A stretch of 17,930 nt of DNA, from assembly GCA_955652345.1 (NCBI GenBank), contig CATPBV010000085.1, forward strand, positions 1 through 17,930, read 5' to 3'. The notes below the pieces were generated by a model. The model was not told the DNA's origin, searched no databases, and saw nothing but the letters and a program-made list of their open reading frames with translations. The translations under genes and the position numbers were made by a program. This document shows positions 8,674 through 17,333 of the stretch, piece by piece (within the stretch, counting starts at the first letter, position 1; the number at the start of each line of letters is the position of its first letter). Source of the DNA: an uncultured Solirubrobacteraceae bacterium. GTDB lineage: Bacteria; Actinomycetota; Thermoleophilia; Solirubrobacterales; Solirubrobacteraceae.

Positions 8674-9957
8674 CTAGTCCGCCAGCGGAGGCGGGTGCCC
8701 GAGCTGACCGAGCTCGGCGGTGTCGCGGTGAAACCAGAAGTCCACGGTCCAGTCCGCGATCAGGCGAGCCTTGCGGCGCACGCCGGGCATCCATGCGAGG
8801 TGGTAGAAGCGCCCGACGACCCAGGCAGGGAACCCCTTCACGCGAATCCCCTTGATGCTCGCAACGCCCTGCTGGCGGCCGAGCTCGGCGAACGCGCCGA
8901 GCGTCTTGAACCGGAACGGCTTCAGCTCACCGGTCCCCGCGAGCGCAGCGGCGACGTTCTCGCCCATCAGCTTCGCCTGGCGGATCGCGTGCTGCGCCGT
9001 GGGCGGGCACGGGTAACCCGGCCGCGCCGGGTCGGGAACGGCGGCGATGTCGCCGAGCGCCCAGACGTCGTCATACCCGATCACGCGTAGGTGCTCGGTG
9101 CACGAGATCCGCCCTTCTGTGAGCGGCAGGCCCAGCCGCTCGGCAACAGGGTTGGCCTTGACCCCAGCCGTCCAGCAGACTGTCCTGCATGGGATCTCCT
9201 CGCCAGTGGAGAGCGTCACCGAGCGGTCGGTCACCTCCTTGACCTGGGTCTCGAGCTTGATCTCGACGCCCCGCTCCCTCAGCAGCTCGGCGGTGAACTC
9301 CGCGAGCGCGGGCTTCATCTCCGGCATGATCCGCGCCGCGGCGTCCACCAGCACCCAGCGCATTCCCGCCTCACGGCAGCGGGGGTAGTAGTACCGCAAG
9401 GCGTCGATCGCGTAGTCCTGAAGCTCGGCCAGCCCCTCGAGGCCCGCATAGCCGGCGCCCACGAACAGGAAGGTCAGGTACTCCCGGCGCAGCTCGACCT
9501 CGTCGAGCGCCTCCGCGGATTCAAGCTGGCGCACCAGCCGATTGCGCAGCGCGATCGCCTCCGGCAGCGTCTTGAAGCCGATCGCGTGCTCGACGAGGCC
9601 CGGGATCGGAACGGTCCGGGACACCGAGCCGAGCGCGATCACCAGATGGTCGTAGCGCCAGCGGACCGGGCTCCCGGTGAGCAGCGTCGCCTCGAGCTCG
9701 CGGCGGCCCGGATCTCCGCCGGTTACGCGGGCAAGGCGCAGATCGACTCGCCGCAGGCGCTCGCGGAGCGGCACGACGACATGGCGCGGCTCGAGCGAAC
9801 CCGCCGCAGCCCCGGGGAGCAAGGGCGTGTACAACAGGTAGTTCACGTCGCTGACGAGCGTGATCCGGACATCCGGCGGGAGCGTGCGCTCGAGAGTCTT
9901 TGCGGTGTAGTAGCCGCCGAACCCGCCGCCGGCGATCACGACGTGCTTCGCGGACAC
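8674..9957 (-). CDS. ndh: Type II NADH:quinone oxidoreductase (NDH-2 family)
   Basis: NDH-2 enzymes are single-subunit FAD proteins on the inner membrane face that pass electrons from NADH to quinone without pumping protons. The 427-residue product has the FAD-binding GGGFGG near residues 10-15, the second nucleotide-binding glycine motif VGAGYAGLE (about 170), the ALGDIAA FAD motif and a downstream PPTAQHAIRQ segment. The C terminus carries aromatic, basic stretches (WVVGRFYHLAWMPG, WTVDFWFHRD) like the amphipathic membrane anchor of NDH-2. The start is GTG at 9955-9957, 9 bases after prmA. The position is unusual: rsmE is the normal neighbour between prmA and mtaB. Another pyridine-nucleotide disulfide oxidoreductase is possible, but length and C terminus favour NDH-2. 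Confidence 0.88.
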   Translation of the reverse strand: MSAKHVVIAGGGFGGYYTAKTLERTLPPDVRITLVSDVNYLLYTPLLPGAAAGSLEPRHVVVPLRERLRRVDLRLARVTGGDPGRRELEATLLTGSPVRWRYDHLVIALGSVSRTVPIPGLVEHAIGFKTLPEAIALRNRLVRQLESAEALDEVELRREYLTFLFVGAGYAGLEGLAELQDYAIDALRYYYPRCREAGMRWVLVDAAARIMPEMKPALAEFTAELLRERGVEIKLETQVKEVTDRSVTLSTGEEIPCRTVCWTAGVKANPVAERLGLPLTEGRISCTEHLRVIGYDDVWALGDIAAVPDPARPGYPCPPTAQHAIRQAKLMGENVAAALAGTGELKPFRFKTLGAFAELGRQQGVASIKGIRVKGFPAWVVGRFYHLAWMPGVRRKARLIADWTVDFWFHRDTAELGQLGHPPPLAD

Positions 9958-9966
9958 CGGAGCAGA

Positions 9967-10779
9967 CTACAAGCGGTCGCCGGAGACGAGCAGCACAGCG
10001 CCCCAGTCCCCGTGGATGCGGCGCTCCGCCTCGACGAGTCCGCACGCGGCGAATGCCGCGGACACCTCGTCGCACTCGCCGGGCAGCAGGCCGCTTGCGA
10101 TCAACCGCTGCGGCCGGGGCAGATTCGCCGCGTAATCGAGCAGGAGCGGCCGCAGCAGGTTGGCGGCGACGGTCTCGGCCACCGGCACCGGGTCACAGCG
10201 GAGATCGTGCCGGCGAATTTCGAGGTCGACTCGGTTGCGCCGAGCGCTGGCCGCGCTCGCCTCGAGGCTCGCGGGATCGCTGTCGAGCGCGAGCAACGGC
10301 GCCCAACCGAGCCTAGCGGCGGCGATCGCGAGGACCCCGGAGCCGCATCCCAGGTCGAGGAACGAGCCTTCGCCGCGCAGCGTGAGCATCAGCTCGAGAC
10401 ACAGGCGCGTCGTGGGATGTGCGCCGGTGCCGAACGCCTGACCCGGGTCGATCACCAAGTCGATCGAAGTACTGCCCGGGACCTCCCATGGCGGGCGGAC
10501 CGTGAGGACGTCGCCGATCACGACGGGCTTGTGGAACTCCCGCCACCGCTCCTCCCAGCCGTCCGCAAGCTCGGTCGTCCGGACCTCGACCAACGCCCCC
10601 GCGGCCGCGGCGGTGACGTCCGGAAGGCTGGGCAGCTCCCCCGGAGCACCGTAGATCGCATATTCGACCACGCCGTCGGGAAGCGACACCTCCTCGAGCC
10701 CGCTCGGCGCGAGCTCGAGCAGCTCGGCCAGCACCAGCTCGGCCTGCTCGCGCTTGACGCGGACGGCGAGGCGGAGCAC
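9967..10779 (-). CDS. prmA: Ribosomal protein L11 methyltransferase
   Basis: PrmA trimethylates ribosomal protein L11 using S-adenosylmethionine. The 270-residue protein has a small, divergent N-terminal substrate-recognition domain (about 1-60), a WEERWREFHKP linker, the DPGQAFGTGAHPTT motif (about 111-124) diagnostic of PrmA, and a class I SAM-binding glycine motif LDLGCGSG (141-148). The later ANLLRPLLL corresponds to the usual ANIL motif, with Leu for Ile. The start is GTG at 10777-10779, 14 bases after the dnaJ stop, with GAGG 11 bases upstream. Location directly behind dnaJ matches many bacterial clusters. Confidence 0.93.
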   Translation of the reverse strand: MLRLAVRVKREQAELVLAELLELAPSGLEEVSLPDGVVEYAIYGAPGELPSLPDVTAAAAGALVEVRTTELADGWEERWREFHKPVVIGDVLTVRPPWEVPGSTSIDLVIDPGQAFGTGAHPTTRLCLELMLTLRGEGSFLDLGCGSGVLAIAAARLGWAPLLALDSDPASLEASAASARRNRVDLEIRRHDLRCDPVPVAETVAANLLRPLLLDYAANLPRPQRLIASGLLPGECDEVSAAFAACGLVEAERRIHGDWGAVLLVSGDRL

Positions 10780-10793
10780 GATCCGCCGCGCCT

Positions 10794-11933
10794 CTAGCCG
10801 CCGAAGGCGCGCTTGAGCTTGCCGAAGACCCCTTCCTCGGTGCCGAGGTTGTGGTCTTTCATCGTGCCCGACAGCTGCTCGTAGAGCTCGCGCTGGTCGC
10901 GGCTGAGGTTCCTGGGGATCACCACGTTGACCACCACGCGCAGGTCCCCCGGCCGGCGGGAGCGCCCTCGCAGCGGCGTCAGCCCGGCGCTGCGGACGAC
11001 CAGCGTGTCGTGCGGCTGTGTACCGGGCGGAATCTCCACCTCGACCTCCCCGTCGAGCGTCGGTACCCGCACGGTCGTGCCGAGCGCTGCAAGCGGCGCC
11101 GAGACGTCGACCGCGGTAACGAGATCGTCGCCGTCGCGGATGAACCGCGGGTCCTCACGGACGTGGATCAGGACGTAGAGGTCTCCGGGGGGCCCGCCCC
11201 GCTCGCCGGCGTGTCCACGCCCCGAGATCCGGATCCGCTGCCCGTTGGCGATCCCGGCGGGCACGTCGACGGCCACGCGCGTGCGCTCGACCCGCCGCCC
11301 GCGGCCGCGGCAGCGCTTGCACGGGTCCTCGGCCACTCGGCCATCGCCCTCGCAGACGTCACACGGCATCGTGCGCATCATCTGCCCGAACGGCGTTCGT
11401 GAGACGGTCCGGAGCGCGCCCGTGCCGCCGCAGCGCGAGCAGGTCTCGATCGGCGTGCCGGGCTCGGCGCCGTTGCCACGGCACGTCTCGCACATCACGA
11501 TCGCCTCGTAGCTCACCTCGACCGAGGCGCCGCGGGCGGCCTGCGCGAGGTCGATCTCGGCGCCGATAGCGACGTCGCCGCCGTGGACCGCGCCGCCGCT
11601 CCGCGCACCCCCGCCGAATACGTCACCGAATCCGCTGCCGAAGAACGCGTCGAAGATGTCCGCCACCGACCCGAACCCCTCGAAGTTCGGGGAGTAGCCG
11701 CCGCTGCGCAGGCCCTCGTGCCCGTAGCGGTCGTAGGTTGCTCGCCGCTGGCGATCGGAGAGGACCTCGTACGCCTCGGCGGCTTCCTTGAACTTCTCCT
11801 CCGCCGCGGGATCGTGCCGGTTCACGTCGGGGTGCAGCTCGCGCGCGAGCCGCCGGAACGCCTTCTTCAGCGTCGCGTCGTCGGCGTCGCGCGACACTCC
11901 AAGGATCTCGTAATAGTCCCTGATCGCAGTCAT
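10794..11933 (-). CDS. dnaJ: Chaperone protein DnaJ
   Basis: DnaJ delivers unfolded substrates to DnaK and stimulates its ATPase. The 379-residue protein has a J domain (about 5-72) with the HPD tripeptide at 34-36, a Gly/Phe-rich linker (about 76-115), four zinc-binding CxxCxGxG repeats (Cys pairs at about 148/151, 165/168, 191/194 and 205/208) and the C-terminal substrate-binding domains. All hallmark residues are present. The ATG at 11931-11933 overlaps the hrcA stop as ATGA. Pairing with hrcA and absence of grpE/dnaK resemble the second DnaJ (DnaJ2) of actinobacteria, so another dnaJ is likely elsewhere with dnaK. Confidence 0.97.
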   Translation of the reverse strand: MTAIRDYYEILGVSRDADDATLKKAFRRLARELHPDVNRHDPAAEEKFKEAAEAYEVLSDRQRRATYDRYGHEGLRSGGYSPNFEGFGSVADIFDAFFGSGFGDVFGGGARSGGAVHGGDVAIGAEIDLAQAARGASVEVSYEAIVMCETCRGNGAEPGTPIETCSRCGGTGALRTVSRTPFGQMMRTMPCDVCEGDGRVAEDPCKRCRGRGRRVERTRVAVDVPAGIANGQRIRISGRGHAGERGGPPGDLYVLIHVREDPRFIRDGDDLVTAVDVSAPLAALGTTVRVPTLDGEVEVEIPPGTQPHDTLVVRSAGLTPLRGRSRRPGDLRVVVNVVIPRNLSRDQRELYEQLSGTMKDHNLGTEEGVFGKLKRAFGG

Positions 11934-12940
11934 CGCTCGTCGTACAGCTCCGCAACGAAGCTCGACAGGGCGGCGGCGGCCTCCCTGACCGAGCCGATCG
12001 CGCGACCGTAATTCATCCGCAGCGGCCCGATCACCGACACGGTGCCGAGCCGCCGCTGCGGCAGGCCGTAACCCGCCGCTACGAGCGCCACCGACCGGAG
12101 CGCAGGCGTTGCGTTCTCGGCCCCGATCCGCACCAGCACGTCGCGTTCGGACAGCGCGCTGCGGAGCACAGCCAGGAGCGCGACCCGGCGCTCGAGCATG
12201 TCCATCAGCGCGTTCAGCTCGGAGACCTCGCCCCAGCGGTCGCTCTGGAGCAGGTGCGAGGTCCCCTCGACGTACAGCGATGCGTGCGAGGTCTCCTCGA
12301 GATCGGTGAACACCGGCTCGAGCGCGGCGAGGAACCGCAGTTCGGTGCTCGACAGCGACAGATCGTGCAGCCGCTGCTGGACCATCCGGGCGCCGAGGCC
12401 AAGCCCCACCAGCCGCTCGTTCAGGTAGCTCGCCGCCCAGTCGGCGAGGCCTGCATCGATCGAATCGGCGAACGTGAACAGCCGCTTGGTCACGCCTCCG
12501 GTGGACGTGATCACGACCACCATCAGGACCTGCGGCTGCAAGGGCAGCACCTCGATGTGCCTGATCGTCGAGGTCTCGATCGGCGGCGCTGTGACGATCG
12601 CCAGCAGGTCGGTGACCTGCGACAGGGTCTCCGTCGTGACCCGCATCGCCTCGTCGAGCTCGCGGCGGACGAGCGACAGCGCAAGCGGTGGCCGCGCGTC
12701 GTCGCGGGGAAGCAGGCGATCGACGAAGTAGCGGTAACCCGCCTCGGTTGGCACCCGACCGGCCGATGTGTGGGGATGGGCGAGCAGGCCCAGCTCCTCG
12801 AGGCAGGCGAGCTCGTGGCGGATCGTCGAGGGTCCCCACCGAACATCGGCGGCCACCGACTTGGAGCCCACGGGCGCGCCGCCCTCCAGGTAGTCATCGA
12901 CCACCTTGCGTAGCACCAGCTCTTGCCGATCGGTCAACAC
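11930..12940 (-). CDS. hrcA: Heat-inducible transcription repressor HrcA
   Basis: HrcA represses chaperone genes, normally by binding the CIRCE operator (TTAGCACTC-N9-GAGTGCTAA), and is kept active by GroEL. The 336-residue length is typical. The N-terminal winged helix (about 5-65) contains APVGSKSVA, WGPSTIRHELACLEELGLL and HTSAGRVPTEAGYRYFVD; the rest is the ligand-sensing/dimerisation domain ending in MNYGRAIGSV. The start is GTG at 12938-12940; the open frame extends 68 codons further but enters the divergent VOC gene and loses similarity. A TAAAAT hexamer lies 7 bases upstream, suggesting a leaderless message. No CIRCE is visible in its upstream region. It is the first gene of the long minus-strand run. 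Confidence 0.96.
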   Translation of the reverse strand: MLTDRQELVLRKVVDDYLEGGAPVGSKSVAADVRWGPSTIRHELACLEELGLLAHPHTSAGRVPTEAGYRYFVDRLLPRDDARPPLALSLVRRELDEAMRVTTETLSQVTDLLAIVTAPPIETSTIRHIEVLPLQPQVLMVVVITSTGGVTKRLFTFADSIDAGLADWAASYLNERLVGLGLGARMVQQRLHDLSLSSTELRFLAALEPVFTDLEETSHASLYVEGTSHLLQSDRWGEVSELNALMDMLERRVALLAVLRSALSERDVLVRIGAENATPALRSVALVAAGYGLPQRRLGTVSVIGPLRMNYGRAIGSVREAAAALSSFVAELYDER

Positions 12941-12947
12941 ACGTTTG

Positions 12948-12953
12948 ATTTTA
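12948..12953 (-). promoter_or_regulatory. Candidate -10 element for hrcA
   Basis: TAAAAT on the minus strand ends 7 bases before the hrcA GTG. In actinobacteria a TANNNT hexamer at this distance usually places the transcript start on the first base of the start codon, giving a leaderless mRNA. There is no recognisable -35 hexamer. This would be the only evident promoter for the 15 genes that follow. Confidence 0.5.
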
Positions 12954-12974
12954 GGTCGGCCTCTGGCCGAGACC
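12954..12974. promoter_or_regulatory. Dyad between the divergent hrcA and VOC promoters (candidate operator)
   Basis: Arms TCGGCC (12956-12961) and GGCCGA (12965-12970) flank a 3-base TCT centre. The symmetry extends outward to GG/CC if a 2-base GA bulge is allowed on the right. The dyad fills the space between the candidate -10 elements of hrcA (12948-12953) and of the VOC gene (12981-12986), so a protein bound here could block both. It does not match CIRCE. Short GC palindromes are common in DNA this rich in GC, so the call rests mainly on position. Confidence 0.35.
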
Positions 12975-12980
12975 GATAGA

Positions 12981-12986
12981 TACGCT
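12981..12986 (+). promoter_or_regulatory. Candidate -10 element for the VOC gene
   Basis: TACGCT fits TANNNT and ends 6 bases before the GTG at 12993, a spacing expected for a leaderless transcript. An overlapping TAGATA at 12977-12982 is an alternative -10. No -35 match and no Shine-Dalgarno are seen. Confidence 0.35.
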
Positions 12987-12992
12987 TGCGCG

Positions 12993-13337
12993 GTGATCAC
13001 CGGCGCCCACGCGATCATGTTCACGCCTGATGCGGAGCGGGCACGGGCGTTCCTGGCGGACGTGCTCGGCCTGCGGTCGGTCGACGCCGGCGGCGGGTGG
13101 CTGATCTTCGCGCTGCCACCAGCCGAGCTAGCCGCCCACCCCACCGACGGGGAGGGCCACCACGAGCTCTACTTGATGTGCGACGACATCGAGGCGACCG
13201 TCGAGGAGCTGACGCGAAAGGGCGCCGAGCTCACCCGACCGATCACCGACGAGGGATGGGGTCTGATCACCGCGCTTGCGGTTCCAGGCGGTGGCGAGCT
13301 CGCGCTGTACGAGCCGAGGCACCCGAGCCCGCTCTAG
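12993..13337 (+). CDS. VOC superfamily (glyoxalase/bleomycin-resistance fold) protein
   Basis: The 114-residue product is a single vicinal-oxygen-chelate module made of two beta-alpha-beta-beta-beta halves. It opens with GAHAIMFTPDAERARAFLADVLGL, a standard VOC first strand and helix, continues to GHHELYLMCDDIEATVEELTRKGAEL, and ends with LALYEPRHP. Possible metal ligands are the His in GAHA, the His pair in GHHELY and the Glu in LYEP, which suggests a metal-binding enzyme such as a glyoxalase, dioxygenase or resistance-type protein. The substrate cannot be predicted. The start is GTG at 12993, with the frame extending upstream into hrcA but unlike the family there. It is divergent from hrcA and shares a stop-codon CTAG with the convergent dehydratase gene. 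Confidence 0.85.
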   Translation: MITGAHAIMFTPDAERARAFLADVLGLRSVDAGGGWLIFALPPAELAAHPTDGEGHHELYLMCDDIEATVEELTRKGAELTRPITDEGWGLITALAVPGGGELALYEPRHPSPL

Positions 13338-13717
13338 TCCGAGATCTCAGCGACCGCGTGCCGGATGATGCGCTGTCCGGACTGCTCGGCCTCCGAGTGG
13401 ACGATGACCGTCCCGTCCTCCCCTGCCTCAGCGGTGCCGCTGACGACGATCTCCTCGCCGAGCCTGCCCATGCCGCGGAACTGAACAGAGAGGCGCTGCA
13501 GGTGCTCGGGTCCGCCGGCGGCCTCGGTGTGGGCGCGCGCCACCTGCGCCATCGTCCACAGCCCATGGAGGATCCGGCCCGGAAGGCCCACCTGCTTGGC
13601 GAAGTCCTCGTCGACGTGAATCGGGTTGAAGTCGCCCGACGCTCCCGCGTATCGGACCGTCACGTATGGGTCGGGAGTGACCCGCAGCTCGATCGTCTGG
13701 CCAGCCTCGAGGCTCAC
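13334..13717 (-). CDS. MaoC-like (HadB-type) dehydratase subunit
   Basis: This 127-residue protein is a single hot-dog domain of the MaoC/R-specific hydratase 2 family. The motif YAGASGDFNPIHVD (about residues 23-36) carries the catalytic Asp 29 and His 34 and the conserved Asn; ILHGLWTM follows, as in HadB of Mycobacterium. Such subunits dehydrate (3R)-hydroxyacyl-ACP or hydrate enoyl-CoA and work as a heterodimer with a HadA-type partner. The start is GTG at 13715-13717, overlapping the upstream gene's stop as GTGA, with a good AGGGG (13724-13728) 6 bases before it. The stop shares CTAG with the convergent VOC gene. Whether the substrate is ACP- or CoA-bound is not visible from sequence. 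Confidence 0.85.
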   Translation of the reverse strand: MSLEAGQTIELRVTPDPYVTVRYAGASGDFNPIHVDEDFAKQVGLPGRILHGLWTMAQVARAHTEAAGGPEHLQRLSVQFRGMGRLGEEIVVSGTAEAGEDGTVIVHSEAEQSGQRIIRHAVAEISD

Positions 13718-14157
13718 GACACACCCCTGACGATGTTCGTCCAGATGCCCGTGCACACGCTTTCGCCACGCTGGTTCGTGGAGGCGGTCTCGAACACGTA
13801 GAAACCCATCCCGCCGCGCTCCTCGATGCTCTTGACCGTCGCCGTCGTCGAGATCTCGTCGCCGGCGACGACCATCCGTTCCCACCGGAACTCCTGCCCG
13901 CCGTGGACGGTCATCGCGAAGTTCATGCCGACCTCCGGATCGAAGGCCGCGGGGGCCAGCGCGCGCATCCCGTAGACCACGGCGAACATCGGAGGCGCGA
14001 CGAGATCGGGATAGCCCGCTGCCCGAGCGGCGTCGAGATCGAAGTACCGGGGGTCGGTCTCGCCAACGGCCGCCGCGTACTCCCGGATCTTCTCCCGGCC
14101 AACGGCATAGACGTCGGGGGGGTAGGTCTTGCCGACTGCGTTGGTGTCGACTGGCAC
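13714..14157 (-). CDS. MaoC N-terminal-type (HadA-like) dehydratase subunit
   Basis: The 147-residue protein matches the FAS1-type dehydratase (MaoC N-terminal) domain found in HadA and HadC. Recognisable stretches are VGKTYPPDVYAVGREKIREYAAAVGETDPRYFD, APPMFAVVYG and VHGGQEFRWERMVVAGDEI. This class lacks the catalytic Asp/His motif and acts as the substrate-binding partner of a HadB-type subunit, which is encoded immediately downstream with a 4-base overlap. The start is GTG at 14155-14157, 14 bases after the SDR stop; the upstream open frame lies within the SDR gene in a different frame. Co-translation with the HadB-like gene supports a heterodimeric enzyme. Confidence 0.85.
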   Translation of the reverse strand: MPVDTNAVGKTYPPDVYAVGREKIREYAAAVGETDPRYFDLDAARAAGYPDLVAPPMFAVVYGMRALAPAAFDPEVGMNFAMTVHGGQEFRWERMVVAGDEISTTATVKSIEERGGMGFYVFETASTNQRGESVCTGIWTNIVRGVS

Positions 14158-14171
14158 GGCGCGGCAGTCTC

Positions 14172-14975
14172 TCAAAGAATGACCGGAACTGATCCGCCGT
14201 CGACCGACCAGGCCGCGCCGGCGACGTTCGATGCCGCTTCCGAGCACAGGAACACAATCACCGCCGCGATCTCGTCCTCGGTCCCGAGGCGGCCCAACGG
14301 GATCCGGGCCGCGACGCCTTTCAAGACCTCCTCGCGGCTCGTGCCCCGCGCCCGTGCGGTTTGATCCGCGAGCCCGCCCGAGCTGAGCCAGAGCTCGTCG
14401 GCGACGGGTCCGGGCGCGACGGCGTTGATCAGCACCCCCTTCGACGCGTAGGCATCGGCGAACGCCCGCGACAGCGCCAGCTCGGCTGCCTTGGTGACCG
14501 AGTACGCGATGTTCGTCTGCGAAGGGCGCTTCCCCGACGATGAGCAGACGTTGACGATCCGCCCCCAGCCCCGCCTCGCCATCTCTGGCGCGAGCGCACG
14601 CATCAGCCGCATCGGCGCCATCGCGTGCAGCTGCCACTGAGCTTCCCACTCGTCGTCGGTCAGCTCGTGCAGCGGCCTGACCGCGCTCGTGCCCGCGTTG
14701 TTGACCAGCGCGTCGATCCCGCCGAAGCGGGTCTCGCACGCCTCGAGCACGCGCGCGCCGGCGTCGGCATCCGTGACGTCGAGGGCCAGGACCTCGGCTC
14801 GTCCGCCTGTCGCGGCATTTCGGCATTCGCGCGCCGCTGCCTCGAGGGTCTCTGCGCGCCGGCCCACGAGCAGCACCGCGGCTCCCTCGGCGGCAAGCGC
14901 CAACGCAGTCGCCTTGCCGATCCCGCGCGAGGCGCCCGTGACAACGCAAGCACGATCGCGGAGGCCGAGATCCAC
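14172..14975 (-). CDS. Short-chain dehydrogenase/reductase (FabG-like)
   Basis: The protein (267 residues from GTG 14975) is a classical Rossmann-fold SDR. It has the cofactor motif TGASRGIG (about 13-20), an LLVGRR stretch whose Arg pair suggests NADPH, NNAG (92-95), a Ser in CSSSGK (about 145) and the catalytic YSVTK (Tyr 158, Lys 162), ending in WSVDGGSVP. All catalytic residues are present. A GTG five codons upstream (14988-14990) is also in frame; I prefer 14975 because DLGLRDRACVVTGA is a usual SDR opening, AGGA (14978-14981) lies just before it, and the TAGATA hexamer at 14992-14997 would start the transcript after the upstream GTG. With the HadA/HadB-like genes it could reduce beta-ketoacyl thioesters, which is inference. 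Confidence 0.88.
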   Translation of the reverse strand: MDLGLRDRACVVTGASRGIGKATALALAAEGAAVLLVGRRAETLEAAARECRNAATGGRAEVLALDVTDADAGARVLEACETRFGGIDALVNNAGTSAVRPLHELTDDEWEAQWQLHAMAPMRLMRALAPEMARRGWGRIVNVCSSSGKRPSQTNIAYSVTKAAELALSRAFADAYASKGVLINAVAPGPVADELWLSSGGLADQTARARGTSREEVLKGVAARIPLGRLGTEDEIAAVIVFLCSEAASNVAGAAWSVDGGSVPVIL

Positions 14976-14991
14976 GGTCCTGATTCTCACT

Positions 14992-14997
14992 TATCTA
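14992..14997 (-). promoter_or_regulatory. Candidate -10 element for the SDR-HadA-HadB operon
   Basis: TAGATA on the minus strand lies 16 bases before the GTG at 14975. A start site about 7 bases downstream would leave a leader of roughly ten bases containing AGGA. No -35 hexamer is evident. Confidence 0.3.
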
Positions 14998-15006
14998 GTC
15001 CGAGTG

Positions 15007-15031
15007 CACCGTCGAGGTACTCATCTCGGTG
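15007..15031. promoter_or_regulatory. Imperfect dyad in the SDR/DUF1707 divergent region
   Basis: CACCG (15007-15011) plus GAG (15014-15016) pair with CTCGGTG (15025-15031) across an 8-base centre, with a 2-base bulge in the left arm. It lies just upstream of the DUF1707 gene's candidate -10. It may be an operator or chance pairing in GC-rich DNA. Confidence 0.2.
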
Positions 15032-15034
15032 CGG

Positions 15035-15040
15035 TAGCCT
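15035..15040 (+). promoter_or_regulatory. Candidate -10 element for the DUF1707 gene
   Basis: TAGCCT fits TANNNT and ends 9 bases before the ATG at 15050, giving at most a few bases of leader. No -35 or Shine-Dalgarno is apparent. Confidence 0.3.
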
Positions 15041-15049
15041 GTCGTCGAG

Positions 15050-15458
15050 ATGCCGAGGCGAGCAACTCTTAGGGCGGCGGATTCCGATCGCGAGCACGTC
15101 GCCGAGCGCCTGCGCAATGCAACCGCCGAGGGGCGGCTGCACCCTAACGAGCTCGAAGAGCGCCTCGAAACTACCTTCTCGGCCCGCAGCTACGGCGAGC
15201 TCGACGCCGTCGTCGCCGATCTTCCACGGCCGCCGGCGCGCAGCCGCCGGCCGGCGGTCCACCCGTGGATGGTGCTGGCCGCCGCGCTGGGACTTGCGGT
15301 AGCGATACCTCTGCTCCTGCTCATCCTCGCCGCCGTTCTATTCGTCGTGTTGCCGGTCGCCGCGACGCTCGCGTTCTGGCTCGCGGTCTGCTGGTGGTTC
15401 TTCGGCCACCGCGGCCGGCCCATACCCCGTGTGTACCGAGGCAGGCGCCGCATGTACC

Positions 15459-15472
<14 letters not shown>
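15050..15472 (+). CDS. DUF1707 domain membrane protein
   Basis: This 140-residue protein has an N-terminal DUF1707 domain (about 6-60: LRAADSDREHVAERLRNATAEGRLHPNELEERL followed by ARSYGELDAVVADLP), a short SHOCT-like helical module common in actinobacteria. A hydrophobic stretch (about 73-118, rich in Leu/Val/Ala and ending in WLAVCWWFFGH) can form two membrane helices, followed by an Arg-rich cytoplasmic tail. The cellular role of the family is unknown; membrane attachment is the only safe inference. The ATG at 15050 is preceded by a candidate -10 but no Shine-Dalgarno. It is divergent from the SDR operon, and its end overlaps the convergent lepA by 14 bases. Confidence 0.85.
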
Positions 15473-17279
<1,807 letters not shown>

Positions 17280-17287
17280 CTAAGAAG

Positions 17288-17293
17288 AGGGTA
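17288..17293 (-). promoter_or_regulatory. Candidate -10 element for lepA
   Basis: TACCCT on the minus strand fits TANNNT and ends 8 bases before the lepA ATG, so the message would have almost no leader. No Shine-Dalgarno is seen in between. Confidence 0.35.
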
Positions 17294-17333
17294 TTTGGGG
17301 ATCCGGTCCGGGAGCCGATACGCATGTACACGC

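Noticed and set aside
9091..10797. A 568-codon plus-strand open frame opposite ndh and prmA
   Set aside because: It is the longest antisense frame, but ndh and prmA on the other strand carry complete family motifs and the antisense product has low-complexity composition.
10794..12839. A single 681-codon minus-strand frame ending with DnaJ
   Set aside because: Its upstream half is an out-of-frame reading of hrcA. The J domain begins at the ATG at 11933, which overlaps the hrcA stop in the usual way.
12941..12992. CIRCE operator in front of hrcA
   Set aside because: Neither TTAGCACTC nor GAGTGCTAA, nor a close variant, is present in the gap.
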